Source of the DNA: Carnegiea gigantea
Taxonomy: Eukaryota > Streptophyta > Magnoliopsida > Caryophyllales > Cactaceae
Reading direction: 5' to 3'
DNA length: 64,000 nucleotides
Assembly (NCBI GenBank): GCA_029747015.1
Contig: JAKOGI010000182.1
Location: 886,001 to 950,000 of the forward strand
The notes beneath the pieces were generated by a model. The model saw only the letters and a program-made list of their open reading frames with translations, searched no databases and had not been told where the DNA came from. This document shows, one piece after another, positions 1-23,861 of the stretch (positions are counted from its first letter, which is position 1; each line of letters opens with the position of its first letter). The position numbers and the translations under genes were made by a program.

Positions 1-932
1 AAGTAAGGATTGTGAGGTAAAAAGTTGGAGAGACGATTGATGTAGTAGTGGTAGACCCCCACCGATGAGCCATTGGATTTGGGAACACGTCACTTACAGG
101 CATTGCAGGATTGAGGCGAAGCGGGTCGCTCGTGGGTTGGCTACATGGAGCGAGCTGGCTCGTGCCCCACTTTTTTTTTTTGGGCTGTTGGGTTGTGTTG
201 AATGCCTACTCTGAGAAAAAATAAATAAATAAATTATATGAACGAAAAGAGGGATGTGACTATGTAAGAGAGAGAAGGGTGTGTTGTGTCTTAATTAAGG
301 TGGAAGATGGGGCTGAAACGAAAGTAGACGAAGACACGGAATATAAAATAATATCAATAATATTGTTTTCAATTTTGTTAACATAAATTAATTATTTAAT
401 TTTGTAGAAAATTTATAAGTTACTTTTCACAACTTATTCACGAAGATAATAACACAAAATAAAAGATAAAATTAAGTAATATATTTAATGGTGGGTTCTA
501 TGAGTATTATTTAATGTGGTGAACTTTGCATTAGAGTGTGGAAGACCTCTGAGCAAAAAAGTTAACTCAAAAGCTAATGTGGAGGCAGTAGCTAGGCCCC
601 CATTTATGAGCTAAATTTTTGGCTCATTATTGTATGTGCCCTAAGTATGAAATGAAAAAAAAAAAATCATAGGTTTTTAGACATTTGTTTATTATTGATG
701 TCAAATTTATATGGTAGAACTTAAAGAAAAGACGCAAAAATTTTAAGAAAGATAAATAACAAATAAAAAAAGGCATCATAATGTATCAGATTTACAAGTA
801 ATTTTTAAAAATTCTTAAGCATTAGTTTAGATAGTTGGTTAAGTACGTCTTATCGAAGACATCTTCAATTAATTCTTTCTTTGAGTCTATTTCCCCAATG
901 TGAGACATTTACAACTTCAAATCATTTGAAAA

Positions 933-1225
933 TATTGCCAGACAATTGCATCTAAAATTCAAAAGTGCATGCATTAGACAATAAATGGTCACTCATTAGT
1001 CCTCTTATTTTGAAATTGTAGAGCAATTTGGACATTCAGGAACCAAGCCCAACCGCATAGCCGCCCACGACTTATGTTGATATTGCTAGACAACTGCATC
1101 TAATATTCAATAGGTGCATGCACTAAACAATAAATGGTCACTCATTACTTCTTTTATCTTGGTATTGTAGGACAATTTGCATGCAATAAGCCTAGGAACG
1201 AAATCCAACCGCAAAGCCGCCCACG
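933..1225. repeat. Degenerate tandem duplication, about 140 bp x 2
   Basis: Copy 1 (933-1069) and copy 2 (1081-1225) both contain the motif AATAAATGGTCACTCATTA and both end in GCCGCCCACG. They differ by many substitutions and several small indels, so the duplication is old. No coding potential is evident. Confidence 0.75.
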
Positions 1226-2185
1226 TGCAAAGCACAACATATGTGTCTTCCCCAAGTCAAACCCGGGTGGAAAGCGTGAAAAAGGGAACACTTGCCATCC
1301 GGCCAAGTGCTCTTCAGCATATATAAACAACTTATGTTAAGTGAAGAGAACACCAGGCTTTTACGAGGATAATTAATCTTTTTAACATTTAGTAATATCT
1401 AATATATTAGTTTCTAACATAAGATATTATATAATTCATTTGTTTAAATTTAAAGATAAGACTCCTACACCGAACCTCTTTTTAACTCACCTAATTGAAA
1501 ATTTCGAGCTAAAAAATATTTAATAAATTTTGGCTGTTTAAGCTGACCTACTCTACATACCCTTTTTAGGGGGGGTATGCTTATTAGGGCTTGAGTTACA
1601 AGTTGGTTAGTTTGATTTCACTTACATGAAAGATGTACACAAGCACTTGTCATACTTAATACAAACAAATGTAATGCATGTCGAATTCTTTCCCTTTTCA
1701 CTAAGTTCTTTTTGTAAGCTAGCTTACTTTCTCTTTATGATATTCCTGCATAATGTTTAAGATCATGTGTATTTGACATTTCAAAGCTAAATGCCGTGTA
1801 ACTCAATGATATGAAAATTCATTTTGTAAGTGAGAAGTCTTGCAGTCAAATTTAAGAGCGGCAATTTTCTTAGTAAAGGAATTTTTTTAGGTCAATAGGC
1901 TCCTTGTGAGCCTTGTCAGGATTAGGGTTCTGTTGGCCCTTGTCCAGCTAATGTGTACTCCATCATCCTGACTACCAAGCCCATTGGGTAAAACCTTAAA
2001 CAGGAGGTTCCCTTAGATAAGCACTGCTTGCCACTGCACCCCCCCCCCCCAAAAAAAAGACATCAAATCATAGGTTTTAATTAAACGATTAACGTTATTA
2101 TGTTGGAACTAAATGGTAGTATTCATATTATTTGACACATATTGGAAGGGGGAATAATTGACCTAATTACAAGCTCTCGCTTTCT

Positions 2186-2566
2186 CTCTCTGTATATATA
2201 CGTATATGTGATGTGTGCGTGTGTATATATATATATATATATGTAAACAAAACCTCACAAATTAAACTAAAGCTAGCATATGCTCCATGTCAAATTTTTA
2301 GAGGTGAGGAAAATTCTAATTTAATTCCAAACCTAACTTTAAGTCATATCAATAAATATTTTAATTAAACATAATAAATAATAAAAGATCTTCACCATCA
2401 TAAATATGAAATATTAGATATGTCATATACATTGTGAAGATAGTCACAGATTCCATTTACTATAAACACACAATTATTAAGAAATAATAAAAGATTTATT
2501 ATTGTTATTGTTGTTGTTGTTGTTGTTGTCGTCGTCATCATCATCATTGTTGCTACTACTACTATT
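2186..2566. repeat. Scattered microsatellites
   Basis: A TC-rich tract runs into TA repeats at about 2186-2242. Further on, a GTT run passes into GTC, ATC and CTA-type triplets at about 2497-2566. The repeat-rich frame read from the minus strand here (Met/Thr/Ile runs) is a by-product of the triplet repeat and not a gene. Confidence 0.8.
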
Positions 2567-4528
2567 ACACCATGCGACATATAATTTATTGCATGAATAA
2601 TAAATAATTCATGAATCACGTTAAATTATTCTACCAGATTAACTTTAAAAAAAAAAGCAGTGGAAAATCCTCAATTAATTACAAATAAATTTTTCTTTTT
2701 TTCTCCATTATATTCACAAATAATTTTCGGAGTGGGGTTTTCCACTTAACTTTTAAAAGGTTCAAAAAAAAAAAACTATTTTACTGTTTTTGACCGAGGC
2801 TTCAATAATTTTTTCCACAAATTACATGATTTACGAATATAATTTACTATACTTTTTAAATATAGTTATTACAATTAGAAAAACTCAAATATTTCCATTT
2901 TTCACATACAATATTAATTCAAAAAATTAAAAACGTTCTTACAGATATGAAATATTAAATAATTTATTTATTTTTACAAATGTGTTTATTACAAACAAAA
3001 ACTCAAAAACCATCCTATGTATCACACGAAAGAAAACATATTAGCTAGACTTTAAAACTATACGCGCGTCATGATTGTATATGTCAGCTTTAATTTCTCT
3101 CCTTCTTTTAAGGTCAATATCAGCAAGAAAAAAGATAAAGGATATACGTTTAGCAACTTGAAAGTCATTGTTGATGTGCTACTTTCATGAGTTTTATAGC
3201 CTATAGGGTCCATATCCAATATTTTGCGTTAGAGTTATCCTTATTGAGTAGTAGTACCACGCTGCTTTCCATCCAGCCTGTTTTTCTCCTGGCATGACAA
3301 AGAATTTTTCGCCCCCTTTCGTTTAATTTACTCGTTGAGCAAAATGATTTAGGTATTTTAAGAGCATTGGATCTCTAGCAGACAAACGAGAGACTCGACC
3401 TAATTTGTAGATGCATGAAACAACATCGGTTTAGCATCAAATTCTACATAGATTATCACATGTTGAAGCTATTGTAAGTAATCATTCATTTAAATATATT
3501 TACAAAGGTCGATTTAAATGACCATGAGTATGACAACTAACTGATCAAGCCAATGTTACATTGTGAAATATCAAATACAGGAAAAATAACAATTAATATG
3601 CTACCCTTTTTTTTTTGGAGTGAAAATGTGGAATATTTGTTTTGTTGTTCTAGAGGTGCTTTTATTCTACAAGTTGAGCATTATATTTTATTTTAAAATT
3701 CCCTTTCAATCATTTATTTAATCCATCCTTTATTTTCCAAAAAAAAAAAAAAAGGCAAAGTGGCCATATGGGCCGTTGCAACCAAAGACACAATAACCGA
3801 CATATATGGCCATACCTTTAATGGTGGGCTCTTTGGACAGAGATTTGTTGGGCTCGTTGACATTTCTTGGGGTAACATTGTAGCCCAATCAATGTCGGCT
3901 TGATCAAGTGCTCTTCATGGCCTTGGCTCACATAGCCAATGGTCCCAGCCACTAACAGATCCAGGCAAGAGCACGGTTTCCTCGTAAGCTTTCAAACTCA
4001 TCAGCTCGGATTACTGAACTAATGCTGACAACTGTTCGGTGCAATGAAAAGGACAGTGTTAAATACGGCCGAGTTTAAGTTTGGCTAAGCTTAATTCGGT
4101 TTGATACGCTTTGAATTGAGCCCAACTTTGAGTCGTGCTGGTTTCATTGGGTCTGGGTTTCACTTTATAGTTTTTATATTTTTCCTTTTATCATATTGAC
4201 ATGTGTAGAAACTTTTTTAAAATTTTAAAGTATTTTGCCTCGTATCTTCAATTTAACAAAAATTATAATATATTAATTTCGATCAACATTAACTAACACT
4301 TCTCAACATAGGTAGCTTGTACTAAATTGTAAAGAACAACTCATTTGATCGGTAATATATACCATACACCTATGAGTGTGCATTTTCACTTGTTACATAT
4401 GTATATTTTTTAAACGTGTATTTGTTATATAGACAATTTTTACTATATAGTACTGACGTGACTTGTAAAAATATGTACTCTTAAAAGTTAAAAGTGTGAT
4501 ATAGGCTTTGCATTTGCCTTCGATCAAC

Positions 4529-4632
4529 TCTAGTGACCTCAAGCTTGATTCAAATTTTATCCAAGCCTAATTAACTGATCTCTAATGACCTCGAACTTGA
4601 TTCAAATTTTAACCAAGCCTAATGGACTGATC
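4529..4632. repeat. 52-bp tandem duplication upstream of the ceramide synthase gene
   Basis: Units 4529-4580 and 4581-4632 share the core TTGATTCAAATTTTA and the end AACTGATC or GACTGATC. They differ at only a few positions. They lie about 310-420 bp before the ceramide synthase start codon, so they could sit in its promoter. Confidence 0.8.
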
Positions 4633-4762
4633 TCCAGCCCTATTTTGGAGGCAAATGAACCCAGGCCAGGCATACCCCACGGACCATGGTTCAGCACGAG
4701 AGTGACCATCACCCCACACCCACGGACCCTTCGGACGAATCGATGAAGAGGCAGATGGAAAG

Positions 4763-4944
4763 ATGGATGGATGCATCACTCGCCAATTAAATGAGTTTTC
4801 GATCGTGCCTTTCGAAGCAGGGGAGACTCGTGTCTTCTCTTCTAGTTCTCAGCGTCCCCTTGCTTCGATTTTTGGGGCTTCACTTTCACTTTCTCTCTCT
4901 AAACTCGGGTCGATTCGCTGCTCCAATCTAGGGTTGAAGATAAG

Positions 4945-4954
<10 letters not shown>
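4763..4954 (+). promoter_or_regulatory. Possible overlapping upstream ORF of the ceramide synthase mRNA
   Basis: An ATG at 4763 opens a 63-codon frame in another phase that stops at 4954, ten bases inside the main coding region. If transcription starts upstream of 4763, ribosomes using this ATG would bypass the main start at 4945. The transcript start is not known; a pyrimidine-rich stretch at about 4885-4905 could equally be the start region, which would exclude the uORF. Confidence 0.3.
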
Positions 4955-16267
<11,313 letters not shown>

Positions 16268-19200
16268 TCTGATTGGGATGATAGTAGAAGTGGATGATAG
16301 ATGCAGGTAGCCTGATTCCTCCTTTGCTCAAAGCGTTCTCCCTCTCCCCAAAGAAAAAGAAAAGGGGAAAGAAAATATGAAGGGTCCGACTCCCTCCCAA
16401 TGGTAATACTGCCTGTTGGTTGACAGCTGCAGTAAGCTTTTGGCCATCCTGAGATGGAAACTTCATGAAAGGCGTCAATCTGTGTTTCAGAATTTTTTTA
16501 TTTTATTTGTAGAGACTCCAAGAACTTCAGAGGAAACCCTTCCTATGCATTGTCAAACCTTGTCTAACACGTCCTTTGGACCTTTGTACCCCCTAGTCCT
16601 CGAAATACTCTTTCTTCCACCAGCATCTTCTCTAGTAGTGGAAATGTCCTGAAAATTTTGTAGTCTCGTTGCTCATACATCCCTTGCAATGTGAGGCTGC
16701 AGATATTTGGATTTCCGAGGCCAAGTGGGACCCATATGTGTCGTTGTGTACTTGCTTATAAAATTGTTTAACTCTTCAATAGTAGATCATCATATGCATA
16801 AGACCTTGATCAATGAAACATTCACATGCCGTTTAATTATCTGACTCACCATTCCATGTGAAATCCACTAGTCAATCAACCATGACTATCACTCAATTTT
16901 AAGTACAGCAATCTAGATAGATGTGTCATATCTGATGTCTGTATAAATAGTTTCCCGCTAAGCTATTTTTACAGCTTATGGCTTCAAGGATTGATTTTTA
17001 CAGCCGTTTCATTGTCTTTTCTATTTTATGCTTTCAAACAAATGCCATACTTTCCAGCCTTTCCTTTCTGTGCAATATAGTGTGCCGTTATTCATTAGCC
17101 TCTTGACAATAGCTTCCTACTCAGGCACAGTCGCTTTGACAATCTCCAATTTCAGGGAGCTAAGACAGTTCTACTCATTATGAGGAGATTCTCTTTCCTA
17201 CTCTTTGATTATAGTGGATTAAAGTAAAATGGTTCCCTTGATCATCTTTGCTTATTATGTAGAAGGTAGTCAAGCAACCAGTCCCTCGAGGGGGTTAAGG
17301 TTGCATGAACCACATGCCACCCGAGATGGGACTCTGGGATGCTAGAGTAATGATCTGCCCCCCCCCCCCGGGGTGCATGATTGTTTTGACGATTGATAAC
17401 TTCCTTTCAGGCAGAGGACATAGTGAAGGTTTTCAGCAGTGGGTTGTGCGCATGAGGCAGGGAAGGACTCCTCGATGACCCCTGTCATGGAGAGTGTGAA
17501 ATGCTTCTTTGGAGGATTTAGTAGATTTAACAATTCTTATTGTAGCCTCCCCCCCCCCCCCCAAAAATCCCCTCTTTTTCAGGCTGGTAGGCGTCTTCTT
17601 GTTGGAGAGATCAATTGTATGATATGTTTTTTTGGTTAAATTTGACCCTTATGCAAGGGCCTCTCTGTAAAATAGGTTAACATCAACTTTTGGGAATAGT
17701 CAGTCTATTAAGTAATAACATGATGCTAATTTGCCAAACAAGTTACTGGCTTTTTGATCGTCGCTTCATCTGAATGCTATCTAATGCTGGATGTGTAAAA
17801 GGCGTCAATATGACAATGCTACACCAAATTGCGTTCCAAGGCCTTATCGATTTTCATGTCACCCTTGGATTTCTTTGAACGGTCCATCTGAATTGTCATC
17901 TGTCAAATAAATTATGTTTTATAATTATGGGCGGATTTATATTGGGTTGTTTTGTTTGGCAACCTTGCTATGAGGAAATGGAAATGGTTTCTTCCTCCCT
18001 AACCCCTTTTCTACCAAAAGAAATTTGTTTTACCCAAGTGTGCAAATTGTGATGTGGAGAGCCCTACTGTTAAAACAGTATTTTTATGTTTTTAAAAAAA
18101 AACACATAATTTAAGATCAATGATGAATGATCATTAGATATCACATTTTCGAATGGACTCCTTTAAATATATTAAGTATATAATGGTTAAAATTTCATGA
18201 TATTACAAACGGTTTAAAGAGTTTTATTCTTCTAATTCCATTTACTTTTCATACTTTTTTCAGTTGGGATGTACCTAATAAGAATCATAGCAACATATTA
18301 TTGTTTTGGCATGAAAAGAAATGAAAAATTTGACATTAATGAAACTTGAACTTATGCTATCTTTAATTAAGGTGACATATTATACCAAAGGTGAAGTATC
18401 TAACAATCGATGGTAAAACAAATCGAAATCTTTATAACTATATTTAAGAATGAGTGAAATAATATACTTTCGACAAGTGTCTTTATAAGATTGGCTAATG
18501 CAAACTTATAATTAATTCATTTCAATGAAATAATGTAATTTGAGAACAAAACAACAAAAAGATTAAAATAAATGTGTTTGGAAAGTTATTGAAACATCGA
18601 TTGCAAATGGTAGTTTTAAATTTTTAGTATGACTAGATTATTCTTTTACACTGTCTAATAAAAACGTTATATACACGGAACAGTTATTTCCTAATGTACA
18701 ATAAATTGACGTAATCATATCAATAATAATAAATGGTCCCTTTTTTTTGTGCAACTACAATTACAATGTTGCGGATCACAGTAAATAGGAGGCATAATTG
18801 AAAATTTTAACTATTAAACTTTATATTTTAGTTAGTCTATTATTTATTATGTATTAATTAATATATTTTAGTTTGTCTATTATTTATAAAATAATTAAAC
18901 TACTTTACTTGATAGAAATACTTTTTGATTGAAATAGTTGCTGAACATTGAGATAATGCTGTATTAAAAGCATCAATTATACTATTATAGTTGAGATTGT
19001 TTATTCTCTAAAGAGAGTGTTTGAATGAATGTCAACCCAGACTATTGAACTTTTTGTTTCTCATTATCAATTTTTAACTCTATCTTATAAGGAGTTGACA
19101 TGCGATTGTTGGTTTTAACAAATATGTTGTAATCTTAAAGTGTAAAAAAAATTTCTTACTTGATTTTTAAATATTTTTTTAAAAAATAAAATATAATATA

Positions 19201-19430
19201 TAACACTATAGATGTCCAGTGAAGCAGGGTTTAATTCTAGTAAATAAAATAAAATTGAGTTTAAATTTTATGAATAAATAACATATGTAATAATAATACT
19301 CTATCTTTTTTGAATAAGCAATAATTTTACTTTAATGAAGAAGTAGATTAAAGGTCGGAGATGGAAAAAAGAAAAGCCTAAAAAGCCACAAATGAAAAAA
19401 AAAATGAGAACTTTCTCCTCCTAGAAATCA
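16268..19430. other. Ceramide synthase 3' region and intergenic DNA
   Basis: The first several hundred bases should be 3' UTR. A poly(A) site cannot be fixed. C12G4 and C14A5 homopolymer tracts lie at 17358-17373 and 17549-17567. From about 17.9 kb the sequence becomes strongly AT-rich with no open frame worth reporting. I see no gene here. Confidence 0.6.
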
Positions 19431-19645
19431 GACACACTACTACTAGTAAACAACGTTCCATCCAATCAAATCAGAGTGAAAAGGAGAGGAGTAGCACAAG
19501 CAGATCGCAAACCCGCCATCTGTAATCTCCTCTGTGAGTTCTTCTGATGCTTCTCTTTCTCCATAAAATATTTTTACAAAATTCTTCTTCTATATAATGT
19601 TTTCACAAAATTTGATTTTTGTGGGTTTCTTAGAATTAGTCTCTC

Positions 19646-19735
19646 TACGGGTAAGATTGCTGATAGAGGTAAGATTGCCTATATTTGGATCTCCCCAGAT
19701 CCCGCGAAAGCGAGACTCACACTGGGAGTTGTTCT
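19646..19735 (+). mobile_element. SINE-like fragment (Au-SINE-type 3' half)
   Basis: The run GGTAAGATTGCCTATATTTGG, then CCCCAGATCCCGCGAAAGCG and ACTGGG follows the order of conserved blocks I associate with the 3' half of Au-like plant SINEs (GGTAAGG..GCCTACAT, CCCCAGACCC, GCGGGA, ACTGGG). The first block is partly duplicated. No tRNA-like head remains. Confidence 0.4.
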
Positions 19736-20499
19736 TTCCTCTGTGATCTTTTCCCTTTCATATGTAAAAATTAATTGATTTCATTTCCATTTCGAGCTAT
19801 TCTCCACATATTTCTTTGTCCTACATCTGTATGTGAATTGCATTCCTGGTGTGTCTGGCTTGTTTTGGATAATCGATACATCATAGGATTTTTTCAGGGT
19901 TTAAATGTTTAACACTCTCCTTATTGGAGGTCAGTTAGCATATGCCGGAAGTATCAAATCTTGGAAGCATTCAATTTTGGGGGTCACTTTAATTGTTTGC
20001 TTTATTAACTTCTGCTAAATTTTAATGTCGTAACCATCTAACGTTGTTGGGTGTTTCTAGGTGTTTGAAAATTTTATACTTTAGGCAACATTAATTTGAG
20101 TTTTTTAGATGTATAGTTCATTGAAGAAATGTGAAGCTGTTCATTCTATTTAAAAGAAGGGGTTATGCAGCTCGATGTGATATATTAGCTAGAATGAAAT
20201 TTGACGTAATTATTAAGTATTCTTAGTAATTGGCTTATTTAAACCTGATTAATGGGCTGCATATATCAGGAGTTTATCTAGATTTTACAACAATGAAATC
20301 AATGGTTAGGGATTACATAATAAAGTATTAATATAATGCTATTAGTGATTGGGAAGTCATTCTAATGTTAGATCAGTAATTTCTGGGGTCGCAAATCAAG
20401 TTGGGAGAAAATATTGTTCTTTCCCTTCGTGTTCTTAGGACCAGTACCACGTTATGTCTCATGGACTTAGAATGGAGTTGAAGGGGATAGAGATTAGTG

Positions 20500-21053
20500 T
20501 CAAATGAGGGTTTCATGGATTATGTCACTTTGGTTCGTGCCAAAGAAACGGCTGGAATACATAAACGATATTCTTATTGCAAAAAGTGGGTGAAGGAGAT
20601 GTTGAAAGAGTATTCTCTTTCTTTCATGGGCCATTTATAATGTGGATGGATGGTGTTTTGACTGTTTTCTACAAACAAGAGATACTATTTTTATATCTTT
20701 ATTAAATGTTGCTAATACAACATGGGTTTCCAAGATAGTTGATGTTCATGAGACTTGGAATAGCACAGATAAAGAAAATTTTTATTGAGCGTTGTCTCTG
20801 CTTTTAGTCAAGAATGTAGATGATGATATCTGGTGCTTTATTAGGGGGTTTGGGAAAGCTCAATTTTCTATGTGATGATGTGAAAATGAAGGGATTTTCC
20901 TCTAATGATTATTTTAGCGTGGACCTTACATACTTCATTGTTACTGTGGATCTTACTGATGTATACACTTTGGAGAGATATAGAACAATAAAAAGACTTC
21001 AAGAATGTAGTCACGTAGCAGACGAATTGATTGGGGTTTGGGATAACAAATGA
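20500..21053 (+). pseudogene. Unrecognised decayed coding-like segment
   Basis: Readable plus-strand stretches in more than one frame (for example GFMDYVTLVRAKETAGIHKR near 20507 and NVDGW further on) end in a 77-codon frame at 20820-21053 containing VDLTDVYTLERYRTIKRLQE. Amino-acid composition is protein-like, but stops and frame changes interrupt it. I do not recognise the family; a degraded transposase or a captured gene fragment are both possible. It lies within the presumed PAC1 leader intron. Confidence 0.3.
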
Positions 21054-21828
21054 CCCAATTACTCGATGAGCCCCTTCATTTGCGTGTCAACATGCTTACC
21101 TGGAAACGATACATGTGACACAGATCTTAATTTCTTAGGGGCATTTGAGAATTTTGGTGATGAGGCACAACTAATGGAAGCATAAAACAAACATAAAATT
21201 ATAAAACAATAACAAGACCTAGTGTGAATCCCACTTATAAAATAAAGATGTCGGTGACCTTTAATGTCTTGTATCCAAAGCAACATTAGTCTACTTATGA
21301 GAGAGAAAATTCGGAGTGGCATAATAAACGTAAACCCTATTACTACCATTCGCTAAGTTAGACTTAGACTCATCCTCGCCGACTTGCCGTCTCAATTCGT
21401 CACTCCTAGCCTCTCCATTTGTGTCGTCGATATGCAGGTCTGCTGACCGCGTTGCAGCGTTCTTGTCTCCATCGGACATTGTAGCCCCAAGTCCCGTCTT
21501 TTTGGCAGATTTGATTTATTAAGGTTTTGTCTCTTGAAGCTATTCGTTGAATTCCATTCATTCTGTATGTGTTGTGAATTTAGCTGATGCTTGTATATGG
21601 AGGTTCAGGGGCTTGAATTGGATTAATCAAATTGCAATCAGTAATTCCAAAATTAAATTCATTGATGTCTACTCACTTGACATGTGTGTGATGGGTTGGA
21701 GAAAGTGTCATTCTTTTTGTTCCGATTAATTGATTTTTTTGCCCCCTTTCCGAATTGTTTCAATCATATGTTTGAGCTACTTGCTTTAACTTGCAGATTC
21801 TCACAATTTCTGTTCCTGGAAGGAAGAC

Positions 21829-22632
21829 ATGGAAGATGTGCTGACTGACATTCCTCCACCTTCGAGGTTCTTTGAAGAGGATCTCAACATCTTCACACCC
21901 CCATCAGCACCACTTCCAACCCCGCTTCTTTTGCTTTCAGAGGCCTATGCCAATGAAACTCTTCGTCCATCGCTCCTTATCTTTGCATTATCAGCCCCAT
22001 CTCTTCATGTTTTTCACCATGCTTCCTCCAAAACCCTTATCGGGAGCCTGATTCTGCCCGAGATTTCTGACTCTGGAAACACTATTTCACCCTCTCTAAA
22101 AGACAAATCTTGCAACATTTATGCACTGAATGATACTGAAAGTTTAGTCCTTGTCGTGTCTGTCCAGTTGCATGTACCCCCAGAGAGATGTCATGCTGTT
22201 TCTAAACTGCTGCTTGGAGACAAGATTGTCCCAGAGAGGGTTTTGATCTTAGATTCAATTCAGATTCAAAAATTTCGAAATAAGTTATCTCGAGATGACA
22301 CGGTGGCCTACAAGTTGGAGACATCCTCAGAAAGGAAAGGGTCTGGTCATTGTCCCGGGGGACTTTTGAGGGAGTTAGAGTACTACCCATCTGGAAGCTT
22401 GGTAGATGGCCTTGCAGCTGCTCTATTTGCTCGATGTCAGATCAGAAACATCAAAGGTACTCTATGTGTTTCATGGCCTCAGTATGGTAAATCAGTGACG
22501 CAATTGGTGAGATCTCTTCTGATGAAGAATGTGCTACCTGAATTAGATTTCAGCTCTAGTAGTTGTGAGGATGGCAGTTGGAAACCTTCTTGGATTAAGG
22601 ATCCTCTGCTTGACACGCAGTTGTACACCTGA
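21829..22632 (+). CDS. PSMG1: Proteasome assembly chaperone 1 (PAC1/PSMG1) homologue
   Basis: PAC1 pairs with PAC2 and guides assembly of the 20S proteasome alpha-ring, preventing premature ring dimerisation. This single-exon frame of 267 codons starts MEDVLTDIPPPSRFFEED, the start I associate with plant PAC1-like proteins. It contains core strands such as SLVLVVSVQLHVPPE and RVLILDSIQIQKFR, and a GGLLRELEYYPSGSLVDGLA segment. It ends in Leu-Tyr-Thr, a hydrophobic-Tyr-X (HbYX-like) tail, and human PAC1 also ends in Tyr-Thr. I chose the ATG at 21829 because it follows the TTGCAG acceptor and gives the family-like N-terminus. The frame is intact. Divergence between plant and animal PAC1 is large, so the call rests mainly on the N-terminus, length and tail. 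Confidence 0.82.
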   Translation: MEDVLTDIPPPSRFFEEDLNIFTPPSAPLPTPLLLLSEAYANETLRPSLLIFALSAPSLHVFHHASSKTLIGSLILPEISDSGNTISPSLKDKSCNIYALNDTESLVLVVSVQLHVPPERCHAVSKLLLGDKIVPERVLILDSIQIQKFRNKLSRDDTVAYKLETSSERKGSGHCPGGLLRELEYYPSGSLVDGLAAALFARCQIRNIKGTLCVSWPQYGKSVTQLVRSLLMKNVLPELDFSSSSCEDGSWKPSWIKDPLLDTQLYT

Positions 22633-23055
22633 TAAGGTCTGTTTGCATTGAGCTAGGGTCGGAATAGAGACTACTGCTGGTCTTCCTGAGAATATGTGCA
22701 ATTTGTGCTTTGTGTTCTATGGTTATGGATTTAATATAAATTCCTCATGCTTATGTATTCCTTTTGATGTTGATGAAATGAGCAAGTCATGGACATTCGT
22801 AACCTTCTGGTGTCATTTTTGTGCCCTCAAATTGGATCTCTGACAGCAGTTGTCTGTGTTGGGCGTGTCTCAGAGGATTATCTTCAGTTCCTTTTCCTTT
22901 TTCTGTTGGATAGCAATCTACTCTGCGAAAGAGGGTGTGTTTGATGTATGTATGATACTGTCACAGTGCCAAGTGATTCATTGAATTGAAATTAAGCAGG
23001 TTAAGATGTGTACATTTTAAAGCTATAGTGGATTGTTTTCTGAAATTGTTGAACA
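22633..23055. other. PAC1 3' UTR and short intergenic stretch
   Basis: Ordinary sequence follows the TGA. AATATAAA near 22731 could serve as a plant near-upstream polyadenylation element. Nothing else is recognisable before the foldback element begins. Confidence 0.5.
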
Positions 23056-23057
23056 CT

Positions 23058-23640
23058 GAGGGCCTGTTCTTTTTATTTGGAAATATGGGTTGGTAAGGGT
23101 GTGTTCTTTTCATTGATCCTTTTCACTTCAACTAATTTCGATCTACTTCAACTAATTTTAACCAATTTCAATCCACCTCCTTTAAAATTTTATTCTCATT
23201 ATTTTAACCAACTTAAAAAAATACTGATTTCAACCCACTTCAACCAACTTCAACCTACTTAACCCATTTCAACAAAAAATGCTAACTTCAATTCATTTTA
23301 ACTCACTTTAATCTACCTCAATCAACTTTGCCAATTTATCAATCCCAATTTACCAACGAAATGAACAGGCCAAATGGGTGAAGTTGGTTGAGAATGGTAG
23401 AAGTGGATTAAGTATGTTGAAGTAGGTATTTTTTTGTTGAAGTGAGTTAAAGTTGGTTGAATTTTTTTTATATGATGGTAGAAGTTGGTTAAAATAGGGA
23501 AAAGTTGGTTGAGGTGGGTTGAAGTTGGTATTTTTTTAATTAAAATTCGTGAAGCAGATTGAAGTTGATTGAAATTGGTTGAAGTTGGTTGATGTTAATA
23601 AATTTAGATTTATCAACGAAGAGAACATGGCTTGAAAAAT
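23058..23640. mobile_element. Foldback element built of TTGAAGTTGG-type repeats
   Basis: The left half (23060-23373) is full of CAACTTCAACC-type decamers and is bounded by GGCCTGTTCTTTT and its near complement CGAAATGAACAGGCC. The right half (23374-23640) carries the same decamers in the opposite sense (GGTTGAAGTTGG) and ends ATCAACGAAGAGAACATGGC, a diverged copy of the terminus. The whole can fold into a long hairpin. GGCCTGTTC-type termini are typical of hAT-like MITEs, so a hAT origin is my inference. Confidence 0.6.
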
Positions 23641-23861
23641 GTACACTATCCAATAGAAAAATGCTTAAGAATATCTTAACTTCGATAACGTTATGTTAAA
23701 AAAACTTAACGGTTGATGACATGTTACGTGTAAAATGAAATGTTTGCATTTGACATCCTTAAAGGTGCAAAGTAATGAGGTATTTTGCCACTAGATTAGA
23801 ACTTTCTATTATATCAATATTGAATCCGAGATGACAAATTAAATCATATAATCTTATTATT

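Larger units (their letters stand above)
1..4640. other. AT-rich intergenic region
   Basis: I see no credible gene here; open frames are below 75 codons and look random. Contents I can support are a degenerate tandem duplication (933-1225), a TC/TA microsatellite near 2186-2242, a C12A8 homopolymer junction at 2039-2058, a GTT/GTC/ATC compound trinucleotide tract at about 2497-2566, and a 52-bp tandem duplication at 4529-4632. The last few hundred bases presumably include promoter sequence of the ceramide synthase gene, but I could not pick a TATA box with confidence. Confidence 0.6.
19440..21828 (+). other. Probable 5' UTR exon and leader intron of the PAC1 gene
   Basis: A pyrimidine/purine-mixed leader near 19490-19533 ends in TCT|GTGAGT, a good donor. 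TTGCAG at 21791-21796 is a good acceptor 32 bases before the PAC1 start codon. Together they suggest a leader intron of about 2.26 kb. The intron holds a SINE-like fragment and a decayed coding-like segment. This is inferred from splice-site quality alone. Confidence 0.5.

Noticed and set aside
23058..23640. CRISPR-like repeat array
   Set aside because: The decamers are adjacent without unique spacers, occur in both orientations, and the genome is eukaryotic.
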